Shown here in pieces: positions 19,238 to 30,185 of a stretch of 64,000 bases of DNA. The stretch is from Meira nashicola (lineage: Eukaryota > Basidiomycota > Exobasidiomycetes > Exobasidiales > Brachybasidiaceae): contig BCJU01000002.1 in the NCBI GenBank assembly GCA_001600355.1, positions 1,054,001 through 1,118,000 on the forward strand, written 5' to 3'. The notes under the pieces are model-generated. The model saw nothing but the letters and a program-made list of their open reading frames with translations. It had not been told where the DNA came from and did no database searches. Within the stretch, counting starts at the first letter, position 1; the number at the start of each line of letters is the position of its first letter. The position numbers were made by a program, and so were the translations under genes.

Positions 19238-20702
19238 GATGAATTGAAAATGACGTTGGAAATTGACTTGTGTGTATGTCTAAATATAATCTTTATTTAT
19301 AGTGTATTCGATTCGTTCTGTTTTAGATAAGATGCTGTGGAATTTGAACAAAAAGCGGATAAAGATGAACGAAGAAGATACGTAAAATTCTTATCTCTAT
19401 ACACAGCCGCGAAAAAAAAGTAGGCCGAGATAACAAATGAAAAAGGATGTCTTGTGTCCCCGTAATAAGTTTGAACGCAAGAAAGAAAAGGTGGAGCAAA
19501 CACTGCAAAAAAAGCACAAATGACGAAAGGTTGATGGCGGTAAGGAAGAATGAATGTGACAAATAGTAAAGCTTTGCTAAATGTGCAATTGATAAGCAGT
19601 TCTTTTCTTTTTTGCAAAAACGCCCAAAATATGTCAGAGTGGGGTAAAGTAGTCAAAAACGGAAGATCTACCTGAGAAAAAAAAAACGAAAAAAAGGTAG
19701 CATACATTCAGCATACATTCACCCTCAAGTTAAAGTGCCGCAGAAGACAAAGATCTGTACAAAGACCGTTTAGCATATGTTGTCTAAACGGGAAAAACGC
19801 CTTAAGCACAACGTCATCAGAAAGAATCTGTGAGTATAAAGAGTAAAAGGAGCCAAAATTTGCTTATCTTTTACATCATACATACAAAACATGAGGTACA
19901 TCTTCACTGTTCATGCAAGAAGTCATACGATCAGTCTTGCCAGTTACTTACGTAGATCTTGGACATATATTGAGAGTAAACCTGACCCCGCCCCAGCTAA
20001 AAAGTATGTATAGATTAGGAACATCATTAGCGAAAATAAAAAAGGTCTAAGCGAATTTGACTTCTGATTCAGTTCAATCAACCCTTTTTTCTACATACAT
20101 GAAATGAATATTTTGTAGCCGGAAAAGTACATACATAGGGATTAATGTATGCACAGCTCTTCTTAAGCGAAAAAATACGATCTATCTATGTATGTAACAC
20201 CTTTTAGGACATCGAANAAAAAAAAATATGCCGCACCGCCGGTACATACGCAGAGAAGCACAAAGGAAACAAAAAAAAGAATTGTCGATCTAAACGCCGT
20301 ATGCATTTATTGTCTTTTAATTTTATTTTTTTTGTCCCGATTGTAGTGCAACGCTAATGGCCTGCTCATTGATGCGGCGTTCTTGTCAGATCATGTCAGT
20401 CGCGCTGCGCTGCGCAGCGCTACGTACAACGCCCTTTCTGTGCAGCACAGGCATCTCAAATCGGCTGTTTTGTTCCCAGCCTAAACGTAAAAAAAAGCTA
20501 GGTATCAATCAAGCCGTGGAATATTTTATTCAAAGCGGCGGCCCGGTAAGAAATCCGAATGTCCGTAAAACCGGCTTCCCACATTGAATAATACGTAAAT
20601 AATATTAAATTTGTGTTCCTGAAACATCTTCGTAATCGATACATAGATAAAAGCAATTCTTACGAAAAACAGCGAGGGGGAAAAGGATGAACTACTACTA
20701 TA
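19238..20702. other. Long spacer upstream of the permease, rich in CATACAT words
   Basis: About 1.46 kb without a supportable gene. It has a doubled GCATACATTC (19700-19709, 19711-19720) and scattered TACATAC/GTATGTA words up to ~20250. One undetermined base (n at 20217) lies in an A-run. A 14-base GC-rich palindrome sits at 20407-20420. The open frame 20357-20587 has no domain or signal and includes that palindrome, so I do not call it. Confidence 0.55.
20407..20420. repeat. Perfect 14-base GC-rich palindrome
   Basis: GCGCTGCGCAGCGC is its own reverse complement and is preceded by a further GCGCT (20402-20406). Same motif class as the other GCGCTGC/GCAGCGC elements. Confidence 0.85.
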
Positions 20703-22424
20703 TTAAATACCAACAGCTTCACGAACCTTTTTCTCATTCGCCCTCAATCTTTCATTCTCTACTTCCAGTTTGCGAATCAATGTATCACGTTTTGCCATCT
20801 CTTCTTTCAACAATTCCAATTCTTCCCGTAATGCATTCATCTCATTAGATGAAGAAGTAGAGGAATTGGCAATGACGGGAGTGGCTGTTGCGGAACGAGT
20901 ACCGTTGCTAGTTGTGATTGGAGCAGGTTGAGATGTAGCAGCAGCAGCAGCAGAATCTTGTAAATCTTGCTTTGTCGAATAGGTTGGTTCTTCTCTTGTA
21001 TCTTGAACAGGTATTGCTGCACTTTTGACAGGTGAAGCAGGACGACTTACCTTTTGTGGACGCTCTTCAACAGGTGCGGTTTGAACCGGAGCTGGAGCTG
21101 GAGCAGGTGTCGGTGTAGGCAATGCACGAGCTGGAGTAGCAGCTGATGAAGTTGCTTGTCCTGTACTACCTTTAATACTACTTCCGTTCTCTAAACTGAT
21201 TAGATTGGGCGTCGCACGCTTTCCAGAAAAGAATTCAGCTCCAGTCAATGCTGCAACATTCGAAGCAGCAGGTGGGAAAATGTCGGATTGGAAGGATTCC
21301 GCCCTTCTAGGCACTTGGAAGCTGATTGGTTGAATGAGATTGCCGGTAACTTTGAATGCTTTTCCGATCTCGTTATCACTAGCATTCACAGTCCTTCTTG
21401 GAACGAATGTCATTCCACGTTGAGGTTCAGTGGACTTGTATTCGGATAATTCGTATAGTTCATCCCCTTCCAATTCATAGTACCGCACATTTCCATCTCC
21501 TTTTCCTGCCAAAAAGATCACCTGATTATCACTCCAGAAAGGCATTACAACACCGCTACTCGTATCCAAAGTAAGGGATTTGACTGGTTTACTTAGATCG
21601 GAAGAATTCCACAAAAACATTTGTCTATCACTGGTTCTTGTGAAACCAGTTGTGATAAGTCTATCGCTATCTCCACACCAAATCACACGTGCTCCCTTTA
21701 CACCTTCATGACCTTGGGTTTGTGCGATCGGTTGTCCTCCTTTACGGGCATCATAAATACGAAATTGCTTATCACGCGAAGTGACTGCTAATCGATCACC
21801 CGAATAATCAAAGTCAAACGATTGAACCGAATCACGCGGTCCTGCCATCACACTGCTGGGCTGTATGTTTGATCCATCACTTCCTCCTTCGATGATCGAT
21901 GTGATATCATAAATGCGTACTTGATGATCACCTGTACCTACAGCAACTAAACCGGAAGCTGTTGGATGAAAGACGACCTGACCAACTTTTCGAGTACCCG
22001 TATTGATTCTTGCTAAAGGTGCCACATCTTTGACATCTCCGGCTTTTTCACGTTCTTTTTCAGTCATATCCAAAATTGCAAACATTGAAGAATCAATCTT
22101 CCAAACACCCAAAGTACCATCATCACTTCCACTTACGACGATATTTTCATGAAAAGGTGACCAAGCAGTATCCAAAACGGTTGCTGTATGACCTCTACAA
22201 AGAGGATAAATATCGGGAAGTTTACCTGGTCGATCGACAGGCATAACTGCAAACGCTCCACCTCCGGATGCATTCCAATTCAAGGCTACATATCTTCCAT
22301 TCGTTGAAACCAAATTCGTATCCCATGCATTATTAGACACTTTTACGTTATCCAAACATCCTTCTTTTTTGGCAGCCGTACCATATACATGTCTATACTT
22401 CGAAGGTCTTACAAATCGACTCAT
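20703..22424 (-). CDS. CRN1: Coronin, actin-binding WD40 protein
   Basis: The 573-residue protein opens with the coronin signature (MSRFVRPSKYRHVYGTAAKK) and a seven-bladed WD40 propeller to about residue 390, including CRGHTATVLDTAWSPF and DGTLGVWKID. A Pro/Ala/Thr-rich linker follows, with an Ala run and a Pro-Ala repeat at about 430-455. The protein ends in a ~40-residue coiled coil (NALREELELLKEEMAKRDTL) that oligomerises coronins. Coronin binds F-actin and regulates Arp2/3 at cortical patches. The length and domain order are normal. Confidence 0.95.
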   Translation of the reverse strand: MSRFVRPSKYRHVYGTAAKKEGCLDNVKVSNNAWDTNLVSTNGRYVALNWNASGGGAFAVMPVDRPGKLPDIYPLCRGHTATVLDTAWSPFHENIVVSGSDDGTLGVWKIDSSMFAILDMTEKEREKAGDVKDVAPLARINTGTRKVGQVVFHPTASGLVAVGTGDHQVRIYDITSIIEGGSDGSNIQPSSVMAGPRDSVQSFDFDYSGDRLAVTSRDKQFRIYDARKGGQPIAQTQGHEGVKGARVIWCGDSDRLITTGFTRTSDRQMFLWNSSDLSKPVKSLTLDTSSGVVMPFWSDNQVIFLAGKGDGNVRYYELEGDELYELSEYKSTEPQRGMTFVPRRTVNASDNEIGKAFKVTGNLIQPISFQVPRRAESFQSDIFPPAASNVAALTGAEFFSGKRATPNLISLENGSSIKGSTGQATSSAATPARALPTPTPAPAPAPVQTAPVEERPQKVSRPASPVKSAAIPVQDTREEPTYSTKQDLQDSAAAAATSQPAPITTSNGTRSATATPVIANSSTSSSNEMNALREELELLKEEMAKRDTLIRKLEVENERLRANEKKVREAVGI

Positions 22425-23673
22425 CTTAATACCCCGAATTTCAATATTTCCTTGTCCAACTTTATCTTGTAACCTAACTAGCTCGTTGTTAAGATAAAAC
22501 TTTTTGATGGAAATAGTCTAAAAAAGAATGGCATCCATTTCACATTTCCCTCCCTCTCTCTCTTCTCACACATGAATTGCAATCTCTTTTTCCCCCGCTC
22601 TCGAACACAAAAAGCCGCGAATAATGGCAAAATAACAGTGTCGAGCTTTATCTTAAACCCCTACCAGCGCGGCGGTGCAGCGCACGCATTCAATCAATCG
22701 TGTGCCAGGCAGGCTAGAAGAAATGGTGAAATACATAATCTAGATCTCGTGTGCAGAGTGAAGTGCACGCAATTTCAATCTATGAAAGGGATGCGGGAGG
22801 TACAATTTGATTTTGCAAAAGATGTCAAACTGTCAACCTTTCAACCTACAAACCCGCTAAATATCAAGACCACATTAATTAAAAGCGATTACGAAAAAAA
22901 CTACAAGTAGGCTCGAGCTTTTTGTACAGATCGCAGATTCATTGTCTCCTACCTTTGATTGTGCCTTGTTCGCTCAGGAATTATGTAAGTTCAGTGCTTT
23001 GGTTCTGTCCTGCCCGCTCTAGACTGGGCAGCGCCTGCGCTGCGCTGCGCGAGTCCTACGCCTGCATTTCCTATTTTCTCATCCAATGAGCCATATCAAG
23101 TTTGAGTCGCGTCTACTCAACTGTACTTTCCTTTCTAGAGAACAACAACATCAACACCAACACAATTCTATGAATAGAAACTGCAAGAGAATACTGATTT
23201 TTGATCTTTTTAAAAGGAAATTGCTTTACAGGGTAAAATGATGATGCGCTTGATAGGTCTAAGCATAACAGTAGAAGTTGGTCGGACTGGCTTGAATTGT
23301 TTTGGCTGGCTAAATGATTGATTCACTCCACCTGCCTGAATTGGTGGATCGGTGGGATTCTACCCCTCTGTATAGCCTTGACTATGTTGATCGGCACAAA
23401 TACAATTAATCTTGTACATTACTGGGAAGCAACATCAGAAAAAGAATAAGCTTTTCGGGGTCAGAAAATGCTGCATCGGATTGATCTTGATTGATATTTC
23501 TGACTATCACCATCTCTGATCATCATTGAACCGGATCAGTTCATTTTCAACTCCCTTTTCGAACTCATTATTCTCTTTTTCCCCTTTCTTTGCTCTTTAA
23601 TTCTCTTTTGCTTTTTTTTCTTTGCTATCGACTTGCTAGGTTAATCGCCATCTCTTAAAGAGACACAGAAACA
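22425..23673. promoter_or_regulatory. Divergent spacer of coronin and arrestin genes
   Basis: 1.25 kb between divergent start codons. A GC-rich block at 23028-23050 contains GCAGCGC-CT-GCGCTGC plus further GCTGCGC units. A CCAAT box lies inside the small inverted repeat CTCATCCAATGAG (23078-23090). A pyrimidine-rich leader (about 23550-23635) runs just before the arrestin ATG, as expected for an efficiently expressed fungal gene. The open frame at 22572-22910 is not convincing. Confidence 0.5.
23028..23050. repeat. GC-rich inverted/direct repeat block
   Basis: GCAGCGC (23028-23034) and GCGCTGC (23037-23043) are perfect inverted arms with a 2-base spacer; the GCTGC unit then repeats on to 23050. 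Confidence 0.8.
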
Positions 23674-26600
23674 ATGTCAGGCTTAGGCATCGATTTTGGC
23701 TCGCCAGCTTCATCCATCAGTTCTGGAAGTCGTAAACATGCAAACAGTCACATTCAACAACAAAAACGTCCAAGATCGATGCAATTAACTGAAAGTTTAA
23801 ATCAATTCAATGATATCAATCGTCGTTCTATTCCATCAAAACAACAAGGCGTTTCAAGGCCAATGTCAGCTATCGAACCTGGTAAAACATATGCTAGTGG
23901 TCCAATGAATCGTAATACACGTTTAGGTGCTGCAGTAGCTGCAATGGGCGATCGTGATTGGGATAGTGCAAGTAATGCAACACCTTCTGATATGTATTCT
24001 CCAACATCTTCTTCGCCCAAAACAGAAACATCTGCAACTTCTTTTGCAACTTCTGCAGCTGGAAAAAATGGCCTTAAACGAACACAAACGGTACGAAAAC
24101 AAATGTCACAACCAAATTTAAGTCGTGCATCGACTATGGTTAAACGCAATACCACAGACGCACCATCACAACCACAACAACAACAACAACAAAGAATTAG
24201 CAGAGGACCACCTTCTCCTGATGATAATGCGCGTGGAATGATTCGTAGCAAAAGTAGTATGTCATTAGCATCTCAATATCGTACCAATCAACCCGGACAA
24301 GCTTCACTTAGTCGATCTACCACTTCAGGTTCCACTTCTCTTGGTCGTACTTCTGAAATTCCAAGAAGTGCTAGTCGAGCAACAGCCGGTCGTGGACGTG
24401 GTGGATCGATGCGAGGAGGAATGGCATCCAACAGACGTTCAACTCTTGAAGTTCAACAAAATCAACATAGGTCCAGCGCAGGCGATATTATGATGATTGA
24501 TGGAAAACGTATGAAAGCAGACGGTTTTGGTGGATATGTTGAAATGGAGAAAGAACAAGTTTCAGAACCTCCTACTATTGAATCACCAAAAGTTGCCAAA
24601 CAGGAACAACAACAACAACAAAGATCTAGTCTTGCACCTACACAAATTCCCAAACCACGACCAAGAAGTTATACTATGGGACAATTACCTCCTCCTGCTG
24701 CCCTTCGTGTTGGATCATTTTATGGTCCAGATGGAGAAGAAAGAGCGAGAATTGATGAAGATGGTCGATTGAGTCAACATCGCAATAGTGTTTCTGAATC
24801 ATCTGATGGACCTGCTCCTTCTTCGCATCATTCAAGTAATGCTTCAGGTCGTAGTGCAGGACCAAGATTACAATTCATGACAAGTCCCGGAGCTTCCGCA
24901 CAATCTGCTGCGAATTCACGTGAAGGTACGAGTGTAGCAAGTGGAAAGAGTAATGCTCATTCTAGTACTGCAATTGGTGATGGAAAAGGACAACTTCATA
25001 AATCTGTTTCTATGCGAAGTGCTCATGGTTTCCGTGGTTTAAATGCTGCCGAAAGAGGTGAAGCAATGGTAAGCTTGGATGATTTGAATCGATATGCAAG
25101 TACTGGTTATGAAGAAGGTGAATATATCCTTCCAGGTCGAACAAGAACGATGGACGATGAAAGTATTTTACAATCTGTTCGATTGGAAAGTAGACGTGAT
25201 TCAACCGAAGATTCAAATCAATCACGTACGAGACCTGGAAAAGGTCATATGCGACAAGCAAGTGCACCTGCAGGTCTTCATAAATTAGAAGATGAAACAA
25301 ACGTTCGTCGTCAAAATGCAACTCAACTTGATCGTCACGGTACTTTAATCTCTTCTGCAAGTAATCCAGCAAGAAGATCAAAAGATCTCAATAGATTATT
25401 AGGTAATAATAGTGGAAAGTTGACTTCTTCTGCTAGTAGCGATGCAGGTTCTTCTCTTTCTTCTGCTTCTGCTTTGAGCAAATCTAGCAATTCAGCAGCA
25501 AATACAATGACAAACATTATGCCTCAAGCCGTTTTAGAACATGGAAAGTCTGGCAAAAGTAGAGTAGACGTAGACTTAATCCTTGAAAGTGAATTAGTCG
25601 TTGAAGGTGGCATGTTAACAGGTAGATTGGAAGTTAAAGTACGAAAGAATAACACGAAAGACGGACATTTGATGTTAAGTCAACCAAAAGTTCGTGTTGT
25701 TGGATTTGAAGAATTGGTGAATGACGATAGCCGTCATATATTTTATCATTATGCAACCGTGATTGATGGATGTACAAAAGTGGGCAAAAATGTTTCTCAA
25801 CCTTATGTTTTACATGGATCTCCGAACCTTTCACCTGAAGCGGATAATCGACAACCTTTAGCTTGCTTTGCTTCTCAACCTGATTCTGAAGGATATTGTG
25901 TAGCAAAAGAAGGTCAACATTCAATTCCTTTTGCTTTAGAATTACCGGTAGGAAAAGGTGCAAAAGGAACATATCGTGGAAAGCATGCTGTTGTACGTTA
26001 TATTGTCATAGGATCAGTCAAGCTAAAAAGTGAAAATGGATCAAATCGTTCGATTGCTCACTTTTATCGTCATATCGATCTTTATCCTTATTTAAATCCT
26101 GCAATCGTTTTAGCAGGTTCTGGAAAACCGGTTCAAGCCAAAGCAAGTAAAGGTTTATTCTTAGGTGGATCTGGTAAAGTACACTTGATTGCATCCTTGC
26201 ATAGAAGTTCATGGGTTGCAGGACAAAGGTTATACGTTCATTTACGAATCGATAATGAAACGAGTAAAAGAGTTAAAAGTTTAACAATGACTTTAATTCG
26301 AACGGTAATCTTGTATAGGCCAAGACCTGAATTTGATATGGCACTTTCTGCTCCAGATGATCCAAGTGAAACGTACATTGATCCTGATGCATGTACGACA
26401 TCAACAAGTCGTAAAAAGATTTGCGAAGATGTATTGGAAATGGGACAAAAAGGAGCAAAAGGAACAGTTACAGCAAGAGGTTGGTGGACTGGAGTAGAAG
26501 CAGGAGAGGCGATTGAACTTTCACATAATATGAAATTGCCAGTTGATGCATTAACAATCGTTCGTGGAAGACACGTTGAAGTTTCTTATTCACTCAAAAT

Positions 26601-28854
26601 ATCCGTTGGAAGTTCTTTATCTTCTGATGTTTCAGTCGAATTACCCGTTCGAATCGTTAATTTCGTTTCACTTGATCCTCCTCCATTGAAGAGTAGTATT
26701 AAACATGTTACACCTTCACGTATGAACGGTAGAAATGCAATTTCCGATTCTGAAGCACCAATGATCGCTCGCGTTCGTTCAATGGAAGCTTTGAAGAGCC
26801 CTCAAAGGATTGGAGGAAATGAATTCGTAAGTGCAAATGGAATTCCAAACGATGGAAGATACTTGAATGTTCATCGACATGTTAATGCAATGCAAATGAC
26901 AAACACGACAACGAGAAATTTATTACCAGAAGATCCAGAAACAGCTAAAGCAAAGAAGTTACAACATCAAAAATCACTTGATTTCATCAATCATGCAATT
27001 CGAAGTGCAACTGCAAGACGTGTTGGAAGTGGATCTTCCAACGGACCAAGTCCAACAGGATTGGGTATCGAAGTAGATGAAGCAAGAACCCCTTTAGCTG
27101 AAGAATCTTCAGGTGCATCTTCAATTTCTGATGATAGTAGTAGCTATGTAAGCGGCAGTAGTGCAGCGAGCATCTCAAGTGCAAGTGCAGCAAGTGAAGC
27201 AATTCACCCTTCTTGCAAACCATATCAACATAATAATAATTATCCTCCAATCGTTTCATTAAGTGGTGTTGTCGGAGGACCTAGACCGATTTATATGCCT
27301 TCTCATTCAATTTCACTCGATGATGCTGATGATGATTCGGATGATGAATATAATGCAGGAGAACAAACTTTAATCTTAAACGATGATTCTGTTGCAGATA
27401 TTGATATGGTAATTGGATCTGCTCAAGTTGATGGAGGTGAATCATCTCCTGAATTCAGTCAAAACCGCGGTATGGAAAGATTCGGAGGTGATTTAACTAT
27501 AGGAGGAGAAGAAGATGAAAGTGATATTTCAACTTCTACAATCACAAGCAATGATGAAAATTTATATAACGATCGACTGGAAGATGAATTTGATGAAGAA
27601 GAAGAAAGATTAACTGCAATCCGTCAAAGACAAAATCAAGATCAAGATGATGGACCAACACCTTTGGCAAGGTCACCACCAAAATTCCAAAGCAATAATC
27701 CTGTTCGACCGACGTTGAATCGAAATATGGATTCTTCTATGAGCAGTCCTTCGGATGGTAATATGAGTGATAGCTTGAGTGGATACGCTTCTACTGCTTC
27801 TTCAAATGCAATGAGCACAAATTCCGCCAGAGAATTAGCAGAAGCAAAACGTGAAGGCAAGACAGTGGTAAGAACAAGATCGGATTTGGAGAAAAGATTA
27901 GGTAGAAGTTCAACCATCATTCGTGGCCCTACTACGAATTCTTCGAGACCAGTTTCACCTAGCAAACAAGCTCCTTCTCCCGTTAAATCAGCTTTAAAGA
28001 CAAAATCTAGTTTCACTTTTGCCACTGCTGAACAACCTATCAAACATCAACAACAAAAAACAAAGACTGCGCCTTTAACTATGCCTGCTGCTTCTGTACG
28101 TGCAAAAGTTGATCCACATAAAGCATTGAATTCACACAAAAATCCACGTCAATCTGCACCGCCAATGAAACAACATCAACGAATTCAAATGGCTAGCGAT
28201 TCAGAGATGAGCATGAGCAGCGGTAGCAGTGAAAGTTCGAATTCACCTGCAACGAGCGCTTCTGCTCTTACACCGCGTGAACAGATGAGCGAATTGGAAG
28301 ATGGAATACCTTTTGATGCTGATAAAACAATTCATGCTTCTGATCTTGGCGGATTAGGATTGCAATTACAACCTATCGTTCATTCCGTTGGTGTTGAAGA
28401 TGGAATGTCAAAATCAAAAAGTGTTTCAATGATAAATCCATCAACTCAGCCAAAGAAAGCATCACTTCATCCAATTCCAACTTCCGTCTCTACACGTAAC
28501 GTCAATCAAACTTCAGGTGTCGTTGCTCCATCTGTACGTGACAAGATTGCAATGTTGGAAAGTAGAAAACGAGCATTACAAGAATTCACTGCAGGTGGTG
28601 GTGGAGGATTAGAAGTACCAAATGGTGAGACAGTCGGTACGCCTCCTTCTTCACGTAATGCGCGCTTAAATTCAACACCAAAACAAGATCCTGATACTCC
28701 TACTCGCGTACAAGCTGCAGCGAAATCATTTTTGGAAAGAAATAATAGTGTCCTTTCTCAATCTTCTTCTGTCGCCACTTCCGTTCAGCCAGATTATTTA
28801 CGTAATATGTCAAGCGTTCAAAGTTTCAAAGCACCTCTCCTTCGCGAGAAGTAA
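23674..28854 (+). CDS. Very large arrestin-domain protein (arrestin-related trafficking adaptor type)
   Basis: One open frame of 1726 residues. The arrestin fold (arrestin_N then arrestin_C) occupies about residues 630-1000, running from VDLILESELVVEGGMLTGRL to VSVELPVRIVNFVSLD. The ~620 residues before it are Ser/Arg/Gln-rich with short Gln runs, and the ~720 residues after it are Ser/Asp/Glu-rich; both look disordered and phosphorylatable. Fungal arrestins recruit Rsp5-type ubiquitin ligases to plasma-membrane transporters. I did not find a clear PPxY or LPxY ligase motif when reading through, so recruitment here is unproven. The ATG follows a pyrimidine-rich leader. Confidence 0.8.
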   Translation: MSGLGIDFGSPASSISSGSRKHANSHIQQQKRPRSMQLTESLNQFNDINRRSIPSKQQGVSRPMSAIEPGKTYASGPMNRNTRLGAAVAAMGDRDWDSASNATPSDMYSPTSSSPKTETSATSFATSAAGKNGLKRTQTVRKQMSQPNLSRASTMVKRNTTDAPSQPQQQQQQRISRGPPSPDDNARGMIRSKSSMSLASQYRTNQPGQASLSRSTTSGSTSLGRTSEIPRSASRATAGRGRGGSMRGGMASNRRSTLEVQQNQHRSSAGDIMMIDGKRMKADGFGGYVEMEKEQVSEPPTIESPKVAKQEQQQQQRSSLAPTQIPKPRPRSYTMGQLPPPAALRVGSFYGPDGEERARIDEDGRLSQHRNSVSESSDGPAPSSHHSSNASGRSAGPRLQFMTSPGASAQSAANSREGTSVASGKSNAHSSTAIGDGKGQLHKSVSMRSAHGFRGLNAAERGEAMVSLDDLNRYASTGYEEGEYILPGRTRTMDDESILQSVRLESRRDSTEDSNQSRTRPGKGHMRQASAPAGLHKLEDETNVRRQNATQLDRHGTLISSASNPARRSKDLNRLLGNNSGKLTSSASSDAGSSLSSASALSKSSNSAANTMTNIMPQAVLEHGKSGKSRVDVDLILESELVVEGGMLTGRLEVKVRKNNTKDGHLMLSQPKVRVVGFEELVNDDSRHIFYHYATVIDGCTKVGKNVSQPYVLHGSPNLSPEADNRQPLACFASQPDSEGYCVAKEGQHSIPFALELPVGKGAKGTYRGKHAVVRYIVIGSVKLKSENGSNRSIAHFYRHIDLYPYLNPAIVLAGSGKPVQAKASKGLFLGGSGKVHLIASLHRSSWVAGQRLYVHLRIDNETSKRVKSLTMTLIRTVILYRPRPEFDMALSAPDDPSETYIDPDACTTSTSRKKICEDVLEMGQKGAKGTVTARGWWTGVEAGEAIELSHNMKLPVDALTIVRGRHVEVSYSLKISVGSSLSSDVSVELPVRIVNFVSLDPPPLKSSIKHVTPSRMNGRNAISDSEAPMIARVRSMEALKSPQRIGGNEFVSANGIPNDGRYLNVHRHVNAMQMTNTTTRNLLPEDPETAKAKKLQHQKSLDFINHAIRSATARRVGSGSSNGPSPTGLGIEVDEARTPLAEESSGASSISDDSSSYVSGSSAASISSASAASEAIHPSCKPYQHNNNYPPIVSLSGVVGGPRPIYMPSHSISLDDADDDSDDEYNAGEQTLILNDDSVADIDMVIGSAQVDGGESSPEFSQNRGMERFGGDLTIGGEEDESDISTSTITSNDENLYNDRLEDEFDEEEERLTAIRQRQNQDQDDGPTPLARSPPKFQSNNPVRPTLNRNMDSSMSSPSDGNMSDSLSGYASTASSNAMSTNSARELAEAKREGKTVVRTRSDLEKRLGRSSTIIRGPTTNSSRPVSPSKQAPSPVKSALKTKSSFTFATAEQPIKHQQQKTKTAPLTMPAASVRAKVDPHKALNSHKNPRQSAPPMKQHQRIQMASDSEMSMSSGSSESSNSPATSASALTPREQMSELEDGIPFDADKTIHASDLGGLGLQLQPIVHSVGVEDGMSKSKSVSMINPSTQPKKASLHPIPTSVSTRNVNQTSGVVAPSVRDKIAMLESRKRALQEFTAGGGGGLEVPNGETVGTPPSSRNARLNSTPKQDPDTPTRVQAAAKSFLERNNSVLSQSSSVATSVQPDYLRNMSSVQSFKAPLLREK

Positions 28855-29101
28855 AAATCATTATTCCTCCATTCACTCATTCATGCATCACAACATCTTC
28901 CCACACAACATGGACTTTATTTCTTTTCATTTCTTCTTCTCTTCTCTTTTTACATGATTTGACCACATTCTATTCTCGTATTTATTGCTTTGCTCATTCG
29001 ACTCTTTTTTCTCTTTATGCGCGGCTCTAAGAGCTTGCTTGCTTGTTTGATGAAATTCATGATTTTGCTATATTCAGATACCTTGATTTGAGCAAAGATT
29101 T

Positions 29102-30185
29102 CTAAAGTTCCAGATTTCTTGTTTGCTGGTCCAAAGAACGATATAGACCATCTAATTTCTTTGCGAGTAAAGGCAAAGATGGATGTTTGAGAATTTTTTG
29201 CATTTCTTGCTTTAATTCGTGGGTTGATTGTTTGTGTTTTTGACGACCTTGTTCGGTACTTTTGATAAAGTTTTCACCTGAGAGAAGAAAGAAGAAAAGA
29301 ATTTTGTTGAGTAGGACGAGAAATTGAGGTAATGGATGCACAAATATACGCACGAATAGTCTGCAATTCATTCAAGTAGGTTGTGCGGTTTGTTTCTCGG
29401 TGCTCCATTGTTTTTCTGTGATTGATCGAGAAAAATCGTATTGTTAGCAATGATAGATTAAGTGATGCTTTTTTTGTCAATACTCATGACACTTCTTTGA
29501 TGCCTCGTATACATACTGAATGCGTTTTGTATAAATGTCATAATATTCCAAAGCTTCTTTGAAGTTTTTTTGCAAGCCTAAAGTCATATTAGCAGCTTCG
29601 TACGTAGCTTTCACTTGTTCTGACATGAGATTTTGACAAATTTGTCTTAGCAAATGCACAAAATACGAATTAAGATCAGCTTTCGTTTCGATGAAAAAAG
29701 GCAACCTTTGGCCAGACAATCGTAACTTACTCCAATTGCTCGTTCTTCTTCATCAACTCTTCGATCAATTGATCAAATTTTTGGTCATCTTCGCTGAAAT
29801 CCGTAACATTTTGATCTTCATCGTCAAACTTGATTGGCTTTCGAAGTTGTTCTGTGTTAATATTGGGGGTAATTCGATATCATTAAGCTAATTTTGACAC
29901 AATGTATGCGCACGTAACCTTTAGCATATACTCACGTTCTAATTGAAGAACGAGCATTTCCGAATCATGACGTGAACGCAATTCTTCAAGGTCTTCTTCA
30001 GTCTTGATTCTCGATCTGTGCAAACGTTTGATAAATGTACATGTTTTAATACAAAGCGTCGATCATCCTTGATCGTTTCCAACTCACTTTTTCGTGTTAC
30101 TCAGCAATTTTTGAAAATGAGTGTATGTATTAAAGCCATCGTTGCGTCCAGACTCATCGTTCAGCGTTGCACTACTTGTCATCAT
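29102..30185 (-). CDS. Coiled-coil protein of unknown function, six exons
   Basis: Assembled by hand from splice sites. Exons, in coding order, are 30185-30088, 30015-29936, 29851-29731, 29645-29517, 29415-29354 and 29277-29102; introns are 72, 84, 85, 101 and 76 bases. All joins keep frame and give about 221 residues. The protein is almost entirely polar and helical, rich in Glu, Lys, Gln and Leu, with coiled-coil stretches (EDLEELRSRHDSEMLVLQLE, FDQLIEELMKKNEQLE, STHELKQEMQKIL). Two joins are uncertain. Intron 3 could instead be only 25 bases, adding 20 residues. Intron 4 could start 24 bases later at a weaker GTGTCA donor, adding 8. I do not recognise the family. It is convergent with the arrestin gene. 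Confidence 0.6.

Noticed and set aside
20357..20587. 76-codon frame with cysteines near its start
   Set aside because: It runs through the 14-base palindrome and has a short hydrophobic start but no convincing signal peptide or family; better explained as spacer.
22572..22910. 112-codon frame upstream of the arrestin gene
   Set aside because: Lies in the divergent promoter region, has mixed composition and no motif.
29706..29730. A 25-base micro-intron in the coiled-coil gene
   Set aside because: An 85-base alternative with a branch-site match keeps the same frame and is of normal length, so I used that; left as an open question in the findings.
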